A stretch of 64,000 bases of DNA from Acidobacteriota bacterium (GCA_026707545.1 JAPOWR010000001.1:2633778-2697777), one strand, 5' to 3'; numbered from the stretch's first letter, positions 47,041 through 55,856 are shown. The notes: a model not told the origin generated them from the sequence alone. A program made the numbers and translations.

Positions 47041-48295
47041 GTCCGACCTCCGGGATCACTGTGTTCTTGCGGATGCCGAGCAGGTTGTCGAGCATGGCCT
47101 GGGCCCCCTCCTGTCCCCGCCGGGCGGCGAGCTGGTCGAGCATCTGTTTTCGCGCCGGCGGATGGGTGTCGGCGAGGTGGAAGGCTGTGGGATGGACATC
47201 GTGGAAGCCGCGTGGCTCCACCGGCTGCCCGGCGGCCATCTGGCGGATCGCTTCGAGCACGGCCCGCGCCGGGATCGCGAGGGCCGGCTGTCCGAAGAAC
47301 TGGACGGGGCAGCGGCCCCCGACCGCCAGGCGCACGTCGGTCAGGGCCTGGCCGAAGTTGATCTCGACCGTCAGCACCTCACGGGCGCTCGAGGCAAGCT
47401 CCCCGAGCGGCGCCTCCGGGAACGGGAAGAGGGTGATCGGCCGGAACAGCCCGACCTTGATCCCCTCCTCGCGCGCGTTCCTGACCGCCTCCTTCGCGAT
47501 CCGGGCCATGATCCCGTACGCGACAACGACGAACTCCGCGTCGTCGCACAGGAAGCTGTCCCAGCGGGTCTCATCCGCGCGCATGCGCTCCAGCTTGTGC
47601 TGGATCTCGTAGCAGACCATCGTGTCTAGTTCGGGCGTGCGGGCGGCGCCGACCACCCGGCGTTTCTCGCGCAGCGAGCGGTCGAGCGCCCAGGTCTTGT
47701 CCGGCAGATCGCGTTCCGGCACCTCGAAGGGCTGCAGCGTCTCGATCATGTTCGCCATCTTGCCGTCGATGCAGACGACGGCAGGGATGCTGTAGAGGTC
47801 GGCGACGTCGAAGGCCTCGGCGGTGAGCTGGACCGTCTCGGTGATCGTCGACGGCGCGAACAGCGGCAACTGGTAGTCGCCGTTGCCGAGGCCGCGGAGC
47901 ATGCGGATGTCCGACTGCGCCGGATAGAGACCGCCCGAGACGCCGACGTGGGCGCGGGTGAGCGCCCCCAGCACCATCGGCGTCTCGGCGCCGGCGGCGT
48001 TGGTCAAGCCGTCGATCATCAGGGTCAGCCCCGGGCCGACCGACGCGGTCATCGCCCGCTTGCCGCACGCCGCGGCCCCGAACACCGCCATGACGCTCGA
48101 GATCTCGTCGCCGAGCTGCTGGAAAACGCCTCCATGCTCGGGCAGGGCCTCGGCGACGTACTCGAGCAGCTCGGTCTGCGGGGTGATCGGATAGCCGGCG
48201 AAATAGTCGAGGCCAGCGACCATCGCGCCGATTCCCATTGCGTGGGCGCCCATCGTCGGCTTGCCGACCGGCGGCACGAAGGGCTGCTCGCTCAT
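47033..48295 (-). CDS. korA: 2-oxoacid:ferredoxin oxidoreductase alpha subunit
   Basis: 420-residue alpha subunit. The N-terminal pyrimidine-binding domain has FAGYPITPQTELLEYVAE, GDEISSVMAVFGAAACGKRAMTASVGPG and domain II GRC..FGQP near the end, as in KorA. Together with beta, gamma and a ferredoxin-like delta it converts a 2-oxoacid plus CoA to acyl-CoA and CO2 while reducing ferredoxin; the four-gene layout is usual for 2-oxoglutarate, but oxoacid specificity cannot be read off. The ATG overlaps the korD stop by 4 bases with GAGGAG upstream. Confidence 0.95.
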   Translation of the reverse strand: MSEQPFVPPVGKPTMGAHAMGIGAMVAGLDYFAGYPITPQTELLEYVAEALPEHGGVFQQLGDEISSVMAVFGAAACGKRAMTASVGPGLTLMIDGLTNAAGAETPMVLGALTRAHVGVSGGLYPAQSDIRMLRGLGNGDYQLPLFAPSTITETVQLTAEAFDVADLYSIPAVVCIDGKMANMIETLQPFEVPERDLPDKTWALDRSLREKRRVVGAARTPELDTMVCYEIQHKLERMRADETRWDSFLCDDAEFVVVAYGIMARIAKEAVRNAREEGIKVGLFRPITLFPFPEAPLGELASSAREVLTVEINFGQALTDVRLAVGGRCPVQFFGQPALAIPARAVLEAIRQMAAGQPVEPRGFHDVHPTAFHLADTHPPARKQMLDQLAARRGQEGAQAMLDNLLGIRKNTVIPEVGRD

Positions 48296-48600
48296 GGCAG
48301 CTCCTCGTGCGGGACCGGCTCGTCAAAGCGGAAGACCTCGATCGCCTGGTCGGGACAGACCATCGCGCAGAGGTTGCAGCCGATGCAGTACTTCATCAGG
48401 TCCGCCTCGACGACGACCGGCCGCCAGCCCATCATGTTGGCGCCCCGTCCCGGTTCGATGATGCGCACCGGGCACGCCGGGATGCAGAGATCGCAGCCCT
48501 TGCAGAGCTGCTCGAAGATCTCGATGTAGCCGCGTTGGACGTCCGGGCGCGGGACCTCCTTCGCCTCGATCAGGTGGCCCGATGCGCCGTCAGCAGACAC
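48292..48600 (-). CDS. korD: 2-oxoacid:ferredoxin oxidoreductase delta subunit, 2[4Fe-4S] ferredoxin-like
   Basis: 102 residues with two classical cluster motifs, CKGCDLCIPACP and CIGCNLCAMVCP, spaced by 30 residues, typical of the delta subunit that passes electrons out of the oxidoreductase. GTG start overlapping the upstream dehydrogenase stop by 11 bases; 4-base overlap with korA. Confidence 0.95.
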   Translation of the reverse strand: MSADGASGHLIEAKEVPRPDVQRGYIEIFEQLCKGCDLCIPACPVRIIEPGRGANMMGWRPVVVEADLMKYCIGCNLCAMVCPDQAIEVFRFDEPVPHEELP

Positions 48601-49576
48601 GATGGTGCGGCTCCTCTCCGCGCAGGACGCGGTCGACGTTGGCGATGCTCTCCCTGATGGCGTCTATCACGCATTCGTTCGTGCTGCCGCCGCTGTGGGG
48701 AGAGAGAAAGGCGTTCGGCGCGCCGAGCAGCGGGTTGTCGGCCCGGATCGGCTCGACGCTGAACACGTCGATGGCGGCGCCCGCGATCCGGCCCTTTGCC
48801 AGCGCGTCTGCGAGATCGTCTTCCTTCACGATGCCACCGCGCGAGGTGTTGACCAGGAACGCCGACGGCTTCAACAGACCGAGTTCCCGAGCCGCGATCA
48901 GATCCCGCGTCGTCCCGGTGAGCGGCACATGCAGGCTGACCACGTCGGACTCCCGCAGCAACTGTTCGAAGGGGAGCCGCACGACACCGAGTTCGCGTTC
49001 GGCGGCGCTCGGCACCAGTCCGCGCTCGCGTTCGCGCTCCGGCGTGCTTGCCGAAAGAAGCTCCATCTCCATGCCCTGAGCCCGCTTCGCCACTTCGTGG
49101 GCAATCGCCCCGTAGCCGACCAGCCCGAGCTTCTTTCCACGTACCTCGTGGCTGCCCCTGGCGAACAGCGCCGGATACGGGTTCTCCAGCCGGCGCAGCG
49201 CCGCCGTCGCATCCTCCATCCGGCGCAGCAGGAAGATGCACGCCATGATCACGTACTCGGCGACCGACACGGCGTTGGCCTGCGGCACGTTGCACACCGG
49301 GACCCCGAGTTCCCGGGCCGCGCCCACGTCGATGTTGTCGACGCCGACCCCGACCTGCTGCACGAGTTCCACGCCGTTCAGGAGTTCCAGTTCGGCCCGT
49401 CCCACCAGGTACGGGTGGGTGGTCAGCAGGGCGCGCGCGCCCTCTGTCAGTTCGGCGGTCAGGTCCTCGTTGCGGTGGACGAAGCAGGCCTCCCAGTGCG
49501 CCGGGAAACGGGCGATCCGGTCGCGCGGACCCGGCGGCACCAGACAGATCACCTTGCTGCTTCGCGTATCGCTCAC
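48590..49576 (-). CDS. D-2-hydroxyacid dehydrogenase (phosphoglycerate dehydrogenase-like)
   Basis: 328 residues by the chosen start. NAD-binding motif GLVGYGAIAHEVAKRA, substrate Arg in NTSRGGIV, catalytic Glu region DVFSVEP and His in LSPHSGG are typical of D-2-hydroxyacid dehydrogenases. It interconverts a 2-hydroxyacid and a 2-oxoacid, which could feed the oxidoreductase encoded directly after it. GTG 49576 (SDTRSSKVICLVPP) was chosen because conserved sequence starts here; ATG 49615 and TTG 49648 are possible but would leave no promoter space for the divergent gene. Confidence 0.9.
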   Translation of the reverse strand: MSDTRSSKVICLVPPGPRDRIARFPAHWEACFVHRNEDLTAELTEGARALLTTHPYLVGRAELELLNGVELVQQVGVGVDNIDVGAARELGVPVCNVPQANAVSVAEYVIMACIFLLRRMEDATAALRRLENPYPALFARGSHEVRGKKLGLVGYGAIAHEVAKRAQGMEMELLSASTPERERERGLVPSAAERELGVVRLPFEQLLRESDVVSLHVPLTGTTRDLIAARELGLLKPSAFLVNTSRGGIVKEDDLADALAKGRIAGAAIDVFSVEPIRADNPLLGAPNAFLSPHSGGSTNECVIDAIRESIANVDRVLRGEEPHHRVC

Positions 49577-49647
49577 TCTCCTACCGACCAGCTTCGCTAT
49601 CGCTACACTCAACATCCTACTCCCAACCACGTTCGAGGGATCACTCA

Positions 49648-51507
49648 ATGAGATGGAAAGGTCTTGCGGCTAGCGCGCTTCTCGCTCCGGCCCTGGTCGC
49701 TGGCTGCGGGTCGCCGGCCGGCGACCCCGGCGACGACCCGGGCGCGCCCGACCAGGCGACCGCGCCGCAGCCGAATCCGCTGCGCAACGCCTACTACGGC
49801 GACCTGCACGTCCACACCCGCTTCTCGATGGACGCCTACATCTTCGACGTCCGGGCCACGCCGGACGACGCCTACCGCTTCGCCCGCGGCGCGCCGCTCG
49901 TTCACCCCGCCGGCCACACGATGCAGCTCCGGCGGCCTCTCGATTTCCAGGCGGTCACCGACCACGGCATCCTGCTCGGCGTCCTGCCGGCGATGGACGA
50001 CCCGGAGGATCCGCTGTATCAGGTCCCGCTCGCCAGGGAACTGCGCGAGCTGGGGCCCTCCGAGGGCTTCCAGCGCGGGCTCCAAGCCTACCGAGCCGGC
50101 GAGTTCCACAAGATCGACGGCAGCGAGGCCAACCGCGACGCCTGGCAGCGCATCGTCGAGTCCGCCGAGCGCCACAACGACCCGGGCGCCTTCACCACCT
50201 TCATCGGCTACGAGTACACGACCACCGCCGCCGACACCGGCAACCTCCACCGCAACGTGATCTTCCGCGGCAGCGAGGCACCGGAGGTGCCCTTCACGGC
50301 AATGGACTCGGACAATCCCGAGGACCTGTGGGCCTGGCTCGATGGGCTCCGCGACAACGGCGTCGAGGCGCTCGCCATCCCCCACAACTCGAACGGCAGC
50401 AACGGCAACATGTTCAGTCCGTTGACCTTCGGCGGCGATCCGCTGGACGCCGAGTACGCCGAGACGCGGATGCGCAACGAGCCGATCGTCGAAGTGACCC
50501 AGGTCAAGGGCACGTCGGAGGTCCATCCGCTGCTGTCGCCGAACGACGAGTGGGCCGACTTCGAGATCATGCCCTACCGGGTCAGCAGCACCCTGCCGAG
50601 CGAACCCCAGGGAAGCTACGTGCGCACCGCCTATCTTGACGGCCTGCTGCTCGAAGAGACCCAGGGCTTCAATCCCTTCCGTTTCGGTCTCGTCGCCGCC
50701 ACCGACACTCACAACGCCGGCGGCACCCCGGACGAGGACGACTACCACAGCAAGGTCGGCAGGCGCGACGGGACGCCCCAGCTTCGCGGCTCCGTGCCGC
50801 TGGACGAACCGAGTCCGGACGGCTCCCCCGCCTACGCACAGACGTACTTCCAGATGTGGGGCGCTTCCGGCCTGACCGGCGTCTGGGCCGAGGAGAACAC
50901 GCGCGACTCGATCTACGACGCGTTCCGGCGCAAGGAGACGTTCGCCACGACCGGGCCGCGGATCCAGGTCCGGTTCTTCGGCGGTTACGACTTCGACGCG
51001 AATCTCGCGGACGACCCCGAGATGATCGCGAAGGCCTACGAGCAGGGCGTGGCCATGGGCGGCGACCTGCTCGCGGACGGCGAGCGCGCGCCGAAACTGC
51101 TGCTCTGGGCGTCGGGCGACCCGGAGAGCGCGGGTCTGCAGCGACTCCAGGTCATCAAGGGCTGGGTCGACGGCGACGAGGCGCACGAGGCCGTCATCGA
51201 CGTCGCCTGCTCCGACGGCGGCACGCCCGCGGGCGACCCGCCGCGCTGCCCCGACAACGGCGCGACGGTCGACCTGTCGGACTGCAGTATCTCCGAGGAC
51301 CTGGGCGCGGCTGAACTCCGCGCCGTGTTCGAGGACCCCGGGTTCGACCCGGGCCAGAGGGCGGTCTACTACCTGCGGGTGCTCGAGAACCCGACCTGCC
51401 GCTGGTCGACCTGGGACGCGATCCGCGCCGGCGTCGACCCGCGACCCGGCGTGCCGACGACGATCCAGGAACGCGCCTGGTCGTCGCCGATCTGGTACCG
51501 GCCGTGA
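49648..51507 (+). CDS. DUF3604 lipoprotein (copy 1)
   Basis: 619 residues. Lipoprotein signal with lipobox LVAGC near residue 20, then a PHP-like motif YYGDLHVHTRFSMDA, FQAVTDHG, and HN/HNAGG motifs (IPHNSNGSNG, ATDTHNAGG) that could bind metals. It matches DUF3604 proteins, whose function is unknown but whose His motifs suggest a metal-dependent phosphoesterase-like hydrolase. The C-terminus (NPTCRWSTWDA..ERAWSSPIWYRP) is shared with the copy at 62490. GAGGGA lies 8 bases before the ATG. First gene of a five-gene coupled operon. Confidence 0.93.
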   Translation: MRWKGLAASALLAPALVAGCGSPAGDPGDDPGAPDQATAPQPNPLRNAYYGDLHVHTRFSMDAYIFDVRATPDDAYRFARGAPLVHPAGHTMQLRRPLDFQAVTDHGILLGVLPAMDDPEDPLYQVPLARELRELGPSEGFQRGLQAYRAGEFHKIDGSEANRDAWQRIVESAERHNDPGAFTTFIGYEYTTTAADTGNLHRNVIFRGSEAPEVPFTAMDSDNPEDLWAWLDGLRDNGVEALAIPHNSNGSNGNMFSPLTFGGDPLDAEYAETRMRNEPIVEVTQVKGTSEVHPLLSPNDEWADFEIMPYRVSSTLPSEPQGSYVRTAYLDGLLLEETQGFNPFRFGLVAATDTHNAGGTPDEDDYHSKVGRRDGTPQLRGSVPLDEPSPDGSPAYAQTYFQMWGASGLTGVWAEENTRDSIYDAFRRKETFATTGPRIQVRFFGGYDFDANLADDPEMIAKAYEQGVAMGGDLLADGERAPKLLLWASGDPESAGLQRLQVIKGWVDGDEAHEAVIDVACSDGGTPAGDPPRCPDNGATVDLSDCSISEDLGAAELRAVFEDPGFDPGQRAVYYLRVLENPTCRWSTWDAIRAGVDPRPGVPTTIQERAWSSPIWYRP

Positions 51508-52982
51508 GAGCGGCCTTTCTCGCCGCCGTTGCCGTGGCACTCCCGGCCTGCCAGACCACCGAGACTCCCGCCTCGAACCTCGTCGCCGACATGCCCACCC
51601 GCGCCCAGTCCCAGGACGGCCAGTGGATCTCCTGGCGCGAGCACATCATCGATGACGTCGCCACCTCTGGGGTGGCGATCCGCGGCGGCGACGGACTCGA
51701 AATGGCCGACCTCGACGGCGATGGCTACCTCGATGTCGTCTCGGTCCACGAATCGGACACCGAGTACGGCAACGTCGGCCAGGGCCACGTCCGGCTCGCC
51801 TTCGGCGGCCCCGATCCCACGGTGTGGCACCTGGCCACTCTCGCCGAAGGGAACGAGGCCGCTGCCGCCGAGGACGTCGCCATCTCCGACTTCGACGGCG
51901 ACGGCGATCTCGACGTCGTGGCCGCCTGCGAACTGGCCCATCTCATCTACTTCGAGAACCCCGGCACCGGCACCGAAGAGGCGGCCGCCGCGTTGCGCAG
52001 CGGCGCGTGGCCGCGCGTGATTCCGTCCGTCACGAAGGACCGCGGCTCCTACATCCGGGTGTTCGCCGGCGACCTCGACGGCGACGGCCGGCCCGAGGTC
52101 GTCGCCCCGAACAAGGGCGCGCAGAACCCGGATCGCCAGACCACCGAGAAGCACGCGATCTCCTGGTTCGACACGACGGCCGATCCGCTCTCCGGCGACT
52201 GGGCCGAACACGAGATCGTCCGTGTGATCTGGCCGATCAACTCCCAGACCGTCGACCTCGACGGCGACGGCGACACCGACGTCGTCGGCGGCTCAACAGG
52301 CGAGGGACGCATCTTCTGGTTCGAGAACCGGAGCGCGGACGACGGAGACGTGGCGCTCGTGGAGCACCTGATCAGCATCGAAGGCACGACGACCACCGCC
52401 GACACCGTCCGGCCGCCGAACGCCCCGCCGACCGGCGCGCTGCTCAACGGCTTCAACATGGCTTTCGTCGACCTCTCGGGCGACGGCCGGCTGGACCTCG
52501 CAACGGTCGAGTTCGGCGGCGTCCTGGTGTGGCTGGAACAGCCGGCCGATCCGGCGGGCACGTGGCAGTTGCGGCCGATCGGCCGCCTGACCCCGGACAA
52601 CCTGGTCGGCTTCGCCTTCGCCGACATCGACGGCGACGGGGATCTCGACGCCATGTCGGGCGCCTACAGCCGCAGCGGACGGGCCGCCGACCAGGAAGTC
52701 CAGCCCCATACGCCGCTCGGCCGCCTCGCCTGGTTCGAGAACCCCGGGGACATCGACGGCGAGTGGACCCGGCACGACATCTCGCGCCGCAAGCGCGGCA
52801 TGTTCGACAGCTTCGTCGCCCGCGACATGGACGGCGACGGCAACGTCGACTTCGTCGGCACCCGCGGCAACAGCGCCGAGTTCGACGGCGTCTTCTGGCT
52901 CGAACAGGTACGCACCGACGAACCGGTCACCGCCTTCGACCAGGCCCGCGAGGTCGAAAGCGAGCAGATGCCGCTGCCGTGA
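51504..52982 (+). CDS. FG-GAP/VCBS repeat protein (copy 2)
   Basis: 492 residues with a short signal peptide ending near the Cys of ALPACQT (possible lipoprotein). Seven or so calcium-binding FG-GAP repeats (ADLDGDGYLDV, SDFDGDGDLDV, GDLDGDGRPEV, VDLDGDGDTDV, VDLSGDGRLDL, ADIDGDGDLDA, RDMDGDGNVDF) predict a beta-propeller on the cell surface or in the periplasm. Clear paralogue of 41558-43078. GTG start overlapping the DUF3604 stop (GTGA); its own stop overlaps the next GTG, so its translation is tied to the Fe-S proteins that follow. Confidence 0.92.
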   Translation: MRAAFLAAVAVALPACQTTETPASNLVADMPTRAQSQDGQWISWREHIIDDVATSGVAIRGGDGLEMADLDGDGYLDVVSVHESDTEYGNVGQGHVRLAFGGPDPTVWHLATLAEGNEAAAAEDVAISDFDGDGDLDVVAACELAHLIYFENPGTGTEEAAAALRSGAWPRVIPSVTKDRGSYIRVFAGDLDGDGRPEVVAPNKGAQNPDRQTTEKHAISWFDTTADPLSGDWAEHEIVRVIWPINSQTVDLDGDGDTDVVGGSTGEGRIFWFENRSADDGDVALVEHLISIEGTTTTADTVRPPNAPPTGALLNGFNMAFVDLSGDGRLDLATVEFGGVLVWLEQPADPAGTWQLRPIGRLTPDNLVGFAFADIDGDGDLDAMSGAYSRSGRAADQEVQPHTPLGRLAWFENPGDIDGEWTRHDISRRKRGMFDSFVARDMDGDGNVDFVGTRGNSAEFDGVFWLEQVRTDEPVTAFDQAREVESEQMPLP

Positions 52983-53980
52983 CGACTGCTGACCGACGGC
53001 GCGCGCTCGAGTCCGTCATTCGGTCGATGGCACGGGACCTTGCGATCGACCTCGTCGGATTCGCCTCGACTGCCGACCTGGAACAGCGCCTCGGCGAGCG
53101 CCACCGCCCCTCCACCCTCAGCGCCGAGTCCCGCACACTCATCGTGCTCGGCAAGCGCACGCTGCGCGGGGTGCTGTGGGCAAGACACCTGCCCAGCAAG
53201 CAGCTGGCCGGCGGGCGGACCCTGCGGGCCCTCGAGTTCGCCGCCGAACGGATTGCGTTCGACCTCGAACGCCGTGGCGCGCTCGCACTGCCCGTGTCCC
53301 CGGCATCGCTCGACTTCGAGAAGAGGACGCCGGGTGACCTGCTTCCAGCCGGCCAGGGCTCGCCGCTGCTACGCGAGGGTGCCGCACTCGCCGGCCTCGG
53401 CACGCTCGGCCTGAACCGGATGGTGCTGACGCCGGAGTACGGGCCGCGCGTCTTCCTCGCCGGCGTTCTGACCTCGGCGGAGATCGAGCCGGGCACCGAG
53501 CTTCCGGAAGAGCTCTGCCTCGGCCTCGAGGAGTGCGGCCGCTGCGCCGCGATCTGCCCGGCCGACGCGATCCCGCGGCGAGCGCACCGGGGCGCCCGGC
53601 TCCCGGCGATCCGCGGTCTCGACGAGCGGGCCTGCGCCCGGAGCTGCCAGCCCTTCGGTTTCGAGGCCTTCAGCGACCACCTCGCCTCGATCTTCGAGGC
53701 ACGCACCGGCGACGACATGTGGCAACGGATGCGCGGCCGCAAGTCCGGCGAGATCTGGTCCGAGATGGCGATGATGAAGGAGGCGGCGCTCACCGGCTGC
53801 AGCGAGTGCGTCCAGGTGTGTCCCGTGGGACGCGACTACGAGCGGCTCCGCTCGTCCGTCCATCGCCGCCACGACCTGCCCGACCGGCTGCCGCGCAGCG
53901 AGGCGGACGGTTTCGTCGAGATCGAGAACCTCGGGCCGCAGATCCGCCGCCGCACCACCTGGGAGCAGGAGCGCCGGTGA
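52979..53980 (+). CDS. QueG/RdhA-like double [4Fe-4S] oxidoreductase A
   Basis: 333-residue cytosolic protein of the COG1600 epoxyqueuosine-reductase/reductive-dehalogenase-like superfamily. N-terminal cobalamin-type domain with AGLGTLGLN and LTPEYGPRVFLAGVLT (about 140-165), then a ferredoxin-like domain with CLGLEECGRCAAICP and TGCSECVQVCPVG, enough for two clusters, plus CARSCQPFG between them. The first cluster motif has five residues between its first two Cys in place of two. No queuosine genes are nearby, so a tRNA role is unlikely. GTG start overlaps the previous stop (GTGA). Confidence 0.9.
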   Translation: MTTADRRRALESVIRSMARDLAIDLVGFASTADLEQRLGERHRPSTLSAESRTLIVLGKRTLRGVLWARHLPSKQLAGGRTLRALEFAAERIAFDLERRGALALPVSPASLDFEKRTPGDLLPAGQGSPLLREGAALAGLGTLGLNRMVLTPEYGPRVFLAGVLTSAEIEPGTELPEELCLGLEECGRCAAICPADAIPRRAHRGARLPAIRGLDERACARSCQPFGFEAFSDHLASIFEARTGDDMWQRMRGRKSGEIWSEMAMMKEAALTGCSECVQVCPVGRDYERLRSSVHRRHDLPDRLPRSEADGFVEIENLGPQIRRRTTWEQERR

Positions 53981-54966
53981 GCCTGAAGCAGGATCTCGCC
54001 CGGTACGCCTTCGAGCGGGGGGCCGACTCGGTCGGCGTCGCCGACGTCGCGGCCTACACCGCCGTCACCGAGAGCGGCCAGGTGCCCAACTACCTGTGCG
54101 AGGGAATGAAGAGCATCGTCGTCGTCACCAAGCACCTGCTGACCGGCGCGATGGCGCTCCAGGACGTGGCGACCCAGTCGACGAACTCGCACCTGGCGCT
54201 CGATTCGGCCGAAGAGACGACCTGGGAGATCGCCGAGTGGCTCGAGGCCCGCGGCCACTGCGCGCTGCCGGTCTCCGGCGAGTACGCCGACCTGGACCTC
54301 AAGTGGACCGGGGCGGGATTGCTAGACCTCAAGTGGACGGCCGAGTTCGCCGGCCTCGGCCACGTCGGCCTCAACCTGAACTTCCTGACCCCCGAGTACG
54401 GCTCGCGCGTCTACCTCGGGGCGCTGATCACCGACGCCGAACTCGAGCCGGACGAACCGCTCGACCGCGACCTCTGCCCGGGGCTTCGCTGCGGCCGCTG
54501 CGCCGTGATCTGCCCGCCGAAGGCGATTCCCCTCAAGGCGTCGAAGGAAGAGAGCGTCAATGACATCCGCGACCTCGACCAGCGGGGCTGCTCGCAGGCG
54601 GCGATGCGGATCAGTATCCGCTCGCTCTACGTCGTGCTGCGCAAGCTGCTGAACGCCGAGGTCGACCTCGACGTCTCGCAGGTACTCGACAACCGCTACT
54701 GGCGCGACTTCTTCCTGGCCACGAACAGCAAGCGCGGCGCGTTCGCCGCCTGCTTCGAGTGCATGTACATCTGCCCGGTCGGGTCGCAGGACATCCGCAA
54801 GATCATGCGCATCCCCTACCGCCGACAGGACCTGCCGCCTGGCAGCGTCGTGCACATCCGCGGCGAGCAGGAACACGAACTCGTCTTCCGCGGCCCGCCG
54901 GGCGAGCGCGACCCGGAGTACATCCGCGACCGCGACTTCGACCATCTCGTCCACATCGGCGGATGA
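53977..54966 (+). CDS. QueG/RdhA-like double [4Fe-4S] oxidoreductase B
   Basis: 329 residues, the most divergent of three tandem paralogues. AEFAGLGHVGLN and LTPEYGSRVYLGALIT match the QueG/RdhA core; clusters are CPGLRCGRCAVICP and, after a larger insert (about 200-255), CFECMYICPVG with an isolated Cys in QRGCSQ. A direct repeat gives LDLKWT twice, 10 residues apart, just before the core. The C-terminus extends about 50 residues past the last cluster. GTG start overlapping the previous stop (GTGA). Probably a partner of A and C in one complex or pathway. Confidence 0.9.
   Translation: MSLKQDLARYAFERGADSVGVADVAAYTAVTESGQVPNYLCEGMKSIVVVTKHLLTGAMALQDVATQSTNSHLALDSAEETTWEIAEWLEARGHCALPVSGEYADLDLKWTGAGLLDLKWTAEFAGLGHVGLNLNFLTPEYGSRVYLGALITDAELEPDEPLDRDLCPGLRCGRCAVICPPKAIPLKASKEESVNDIRDLDQRGCSQAAMRISIRSLYVVLRKLLNAEVDLDVSQVLDNRYWRDFFLATNSKRGAFAACFECMYICPVGSQDIRKIMRIPYRRQDLPPGSVVHIRGEQEHELVFRGPPGERDPEYIRDRDFDHLVHIGG
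54295..54338 (+). repeat. In-frame 14-bp direct repeat in QueG-like gene B
   Basis: GACCTCAAGTGGAC occurs at 54295-54308 and again at 54325-54338, a 30-base period that repeats the peptide DLKWT. It looks like a small in-frame tandem duplication next to the conserved core. Confidence 0.7.
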
Positions 54967-55856
54967 GCGCGCCGGCGAGCGGCAACGGCGCTGGCCCGGC
55001 GATCGACGCCGAGGCGATCAGAGGGCAGGCCAAGACCCTGGGGATCGACCTGGTCGGCTTCTGCTCCTGGCAGGACCTCGAGGCGGAAGCCCCGGACTAC
55101 GACAAGCCGTCGCAGCTCTCGACCTACCTGACGCGCCTGATCGTTCTCGCCAAACGCTATCCCACCGGCGTCGCCCGCTCGCCCGACGCCGCGTTCCGCC
55201 AGTACGCCAACGGTCGCGTGGCGCGCCATCTCGAGGAGGCCGCGGGCGGACTCGCATACTGGCTGGAGCAGCGCGACGCGATCGCCTGTATCCTCTCGGC
55301 GGCGATCCCCGACCTGCGGCGCCAGCCGATGGCCTATGCCGGGCCGGGCGGGCAGGGCTCGCTGCTCCTGAGACAGGCAGCGGCCGCGTCAGGACTGGGC
55401 ACGCTCGGCCTCAATGAGATGATCCTGACGCCCGAGTACGGCCCGCGGGTCTTTCTCGCCGGCGTCCTGACCGACGCGGAGGTCGAGTGTGGACGGCCGC
55501 TAGCCGAGGAACTCTGCCCCGGCCTCGAGGACTGCGGCCGTTGCGCCGAAGTCTGCCCCGTCGCGGCGATCCCGAACGCCGCGCCACCGGGCGCCCGACT
55601 GGCCGAGGTCCGCGGCCTCGACGCCGAGGCGTGCGCCCGGGCCTGCCAACCGTTCGGACCCGATCGCATGGTCGACCACCTCGCCGACCTGTTCGCCTCG
55701 AAGTCCGCCGCCGAGGCGGTCGAGATTGCCCGTAGCTCGGCCACGCAGCAGATCTTCTACAACCTGACCGTGCAACGGCAGGGCGCCTACACCGGCTGCC
55801 AGAGCTGCCAGTTGGTGTGCCCGGTCGGCGAGGACTACGCAACCATCGACTGCTAG
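54963..55856 (+). CDS. QueG/RdhA-like double [4Fe-4S] oxidoreductase C
   Basis: 297 residues, closest to protein A (shared GIDLVGF, SGLGTLGLNEM, LTPEYGPRVFLAGVLTDAE, CARACQPFG). Clusters: CPGLEDCGRCAEVCP, with five residues between the first two Cys, and TGCQSCQLVCPVG. The C-terminus ends soon after the second cluster. Cobalamin binding is expected from the family but no ligand can be proved from sequence. ATG start overlaps the previous stop (ATGA). Last gene of the coupled operon 49648-55856. Confidence 0.9.
   Translation: MSAPASGNGAGPAIDAEAIRGQAKTLGIDLVGFCSWQDLEAEAPDYDKPSQLSTYLTRLIVLAKRYPTGVARSPDAAFRQYANGRVARHLEEAAGGLAYWLEQRDAIACILSAAIPDLRRQPMAYAGPGGQGSLLLRQAAAASGLGTLGLNEMILTPEYGPRVFLAGVLTDAEVECGRPLAEELCPGLEDCGRCAEVCPVAAIPNAAPPGARLAEVRGLDAEACARACQPFGPDRMVDHLADLFASKSAAEAVEIARSSATQQIFYNLTVQRQGAYTGCQSCQLVCPVGEDYATIDC

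Noticed and set aside
52979..55856. Housekeeping epoxyqueuosine reductase (queG)
   Set aside because: Three diverged copies, altered first cluster spacing and no queuosine genes nearby argue against a tRNA-modification role, though canonical queG was considered.
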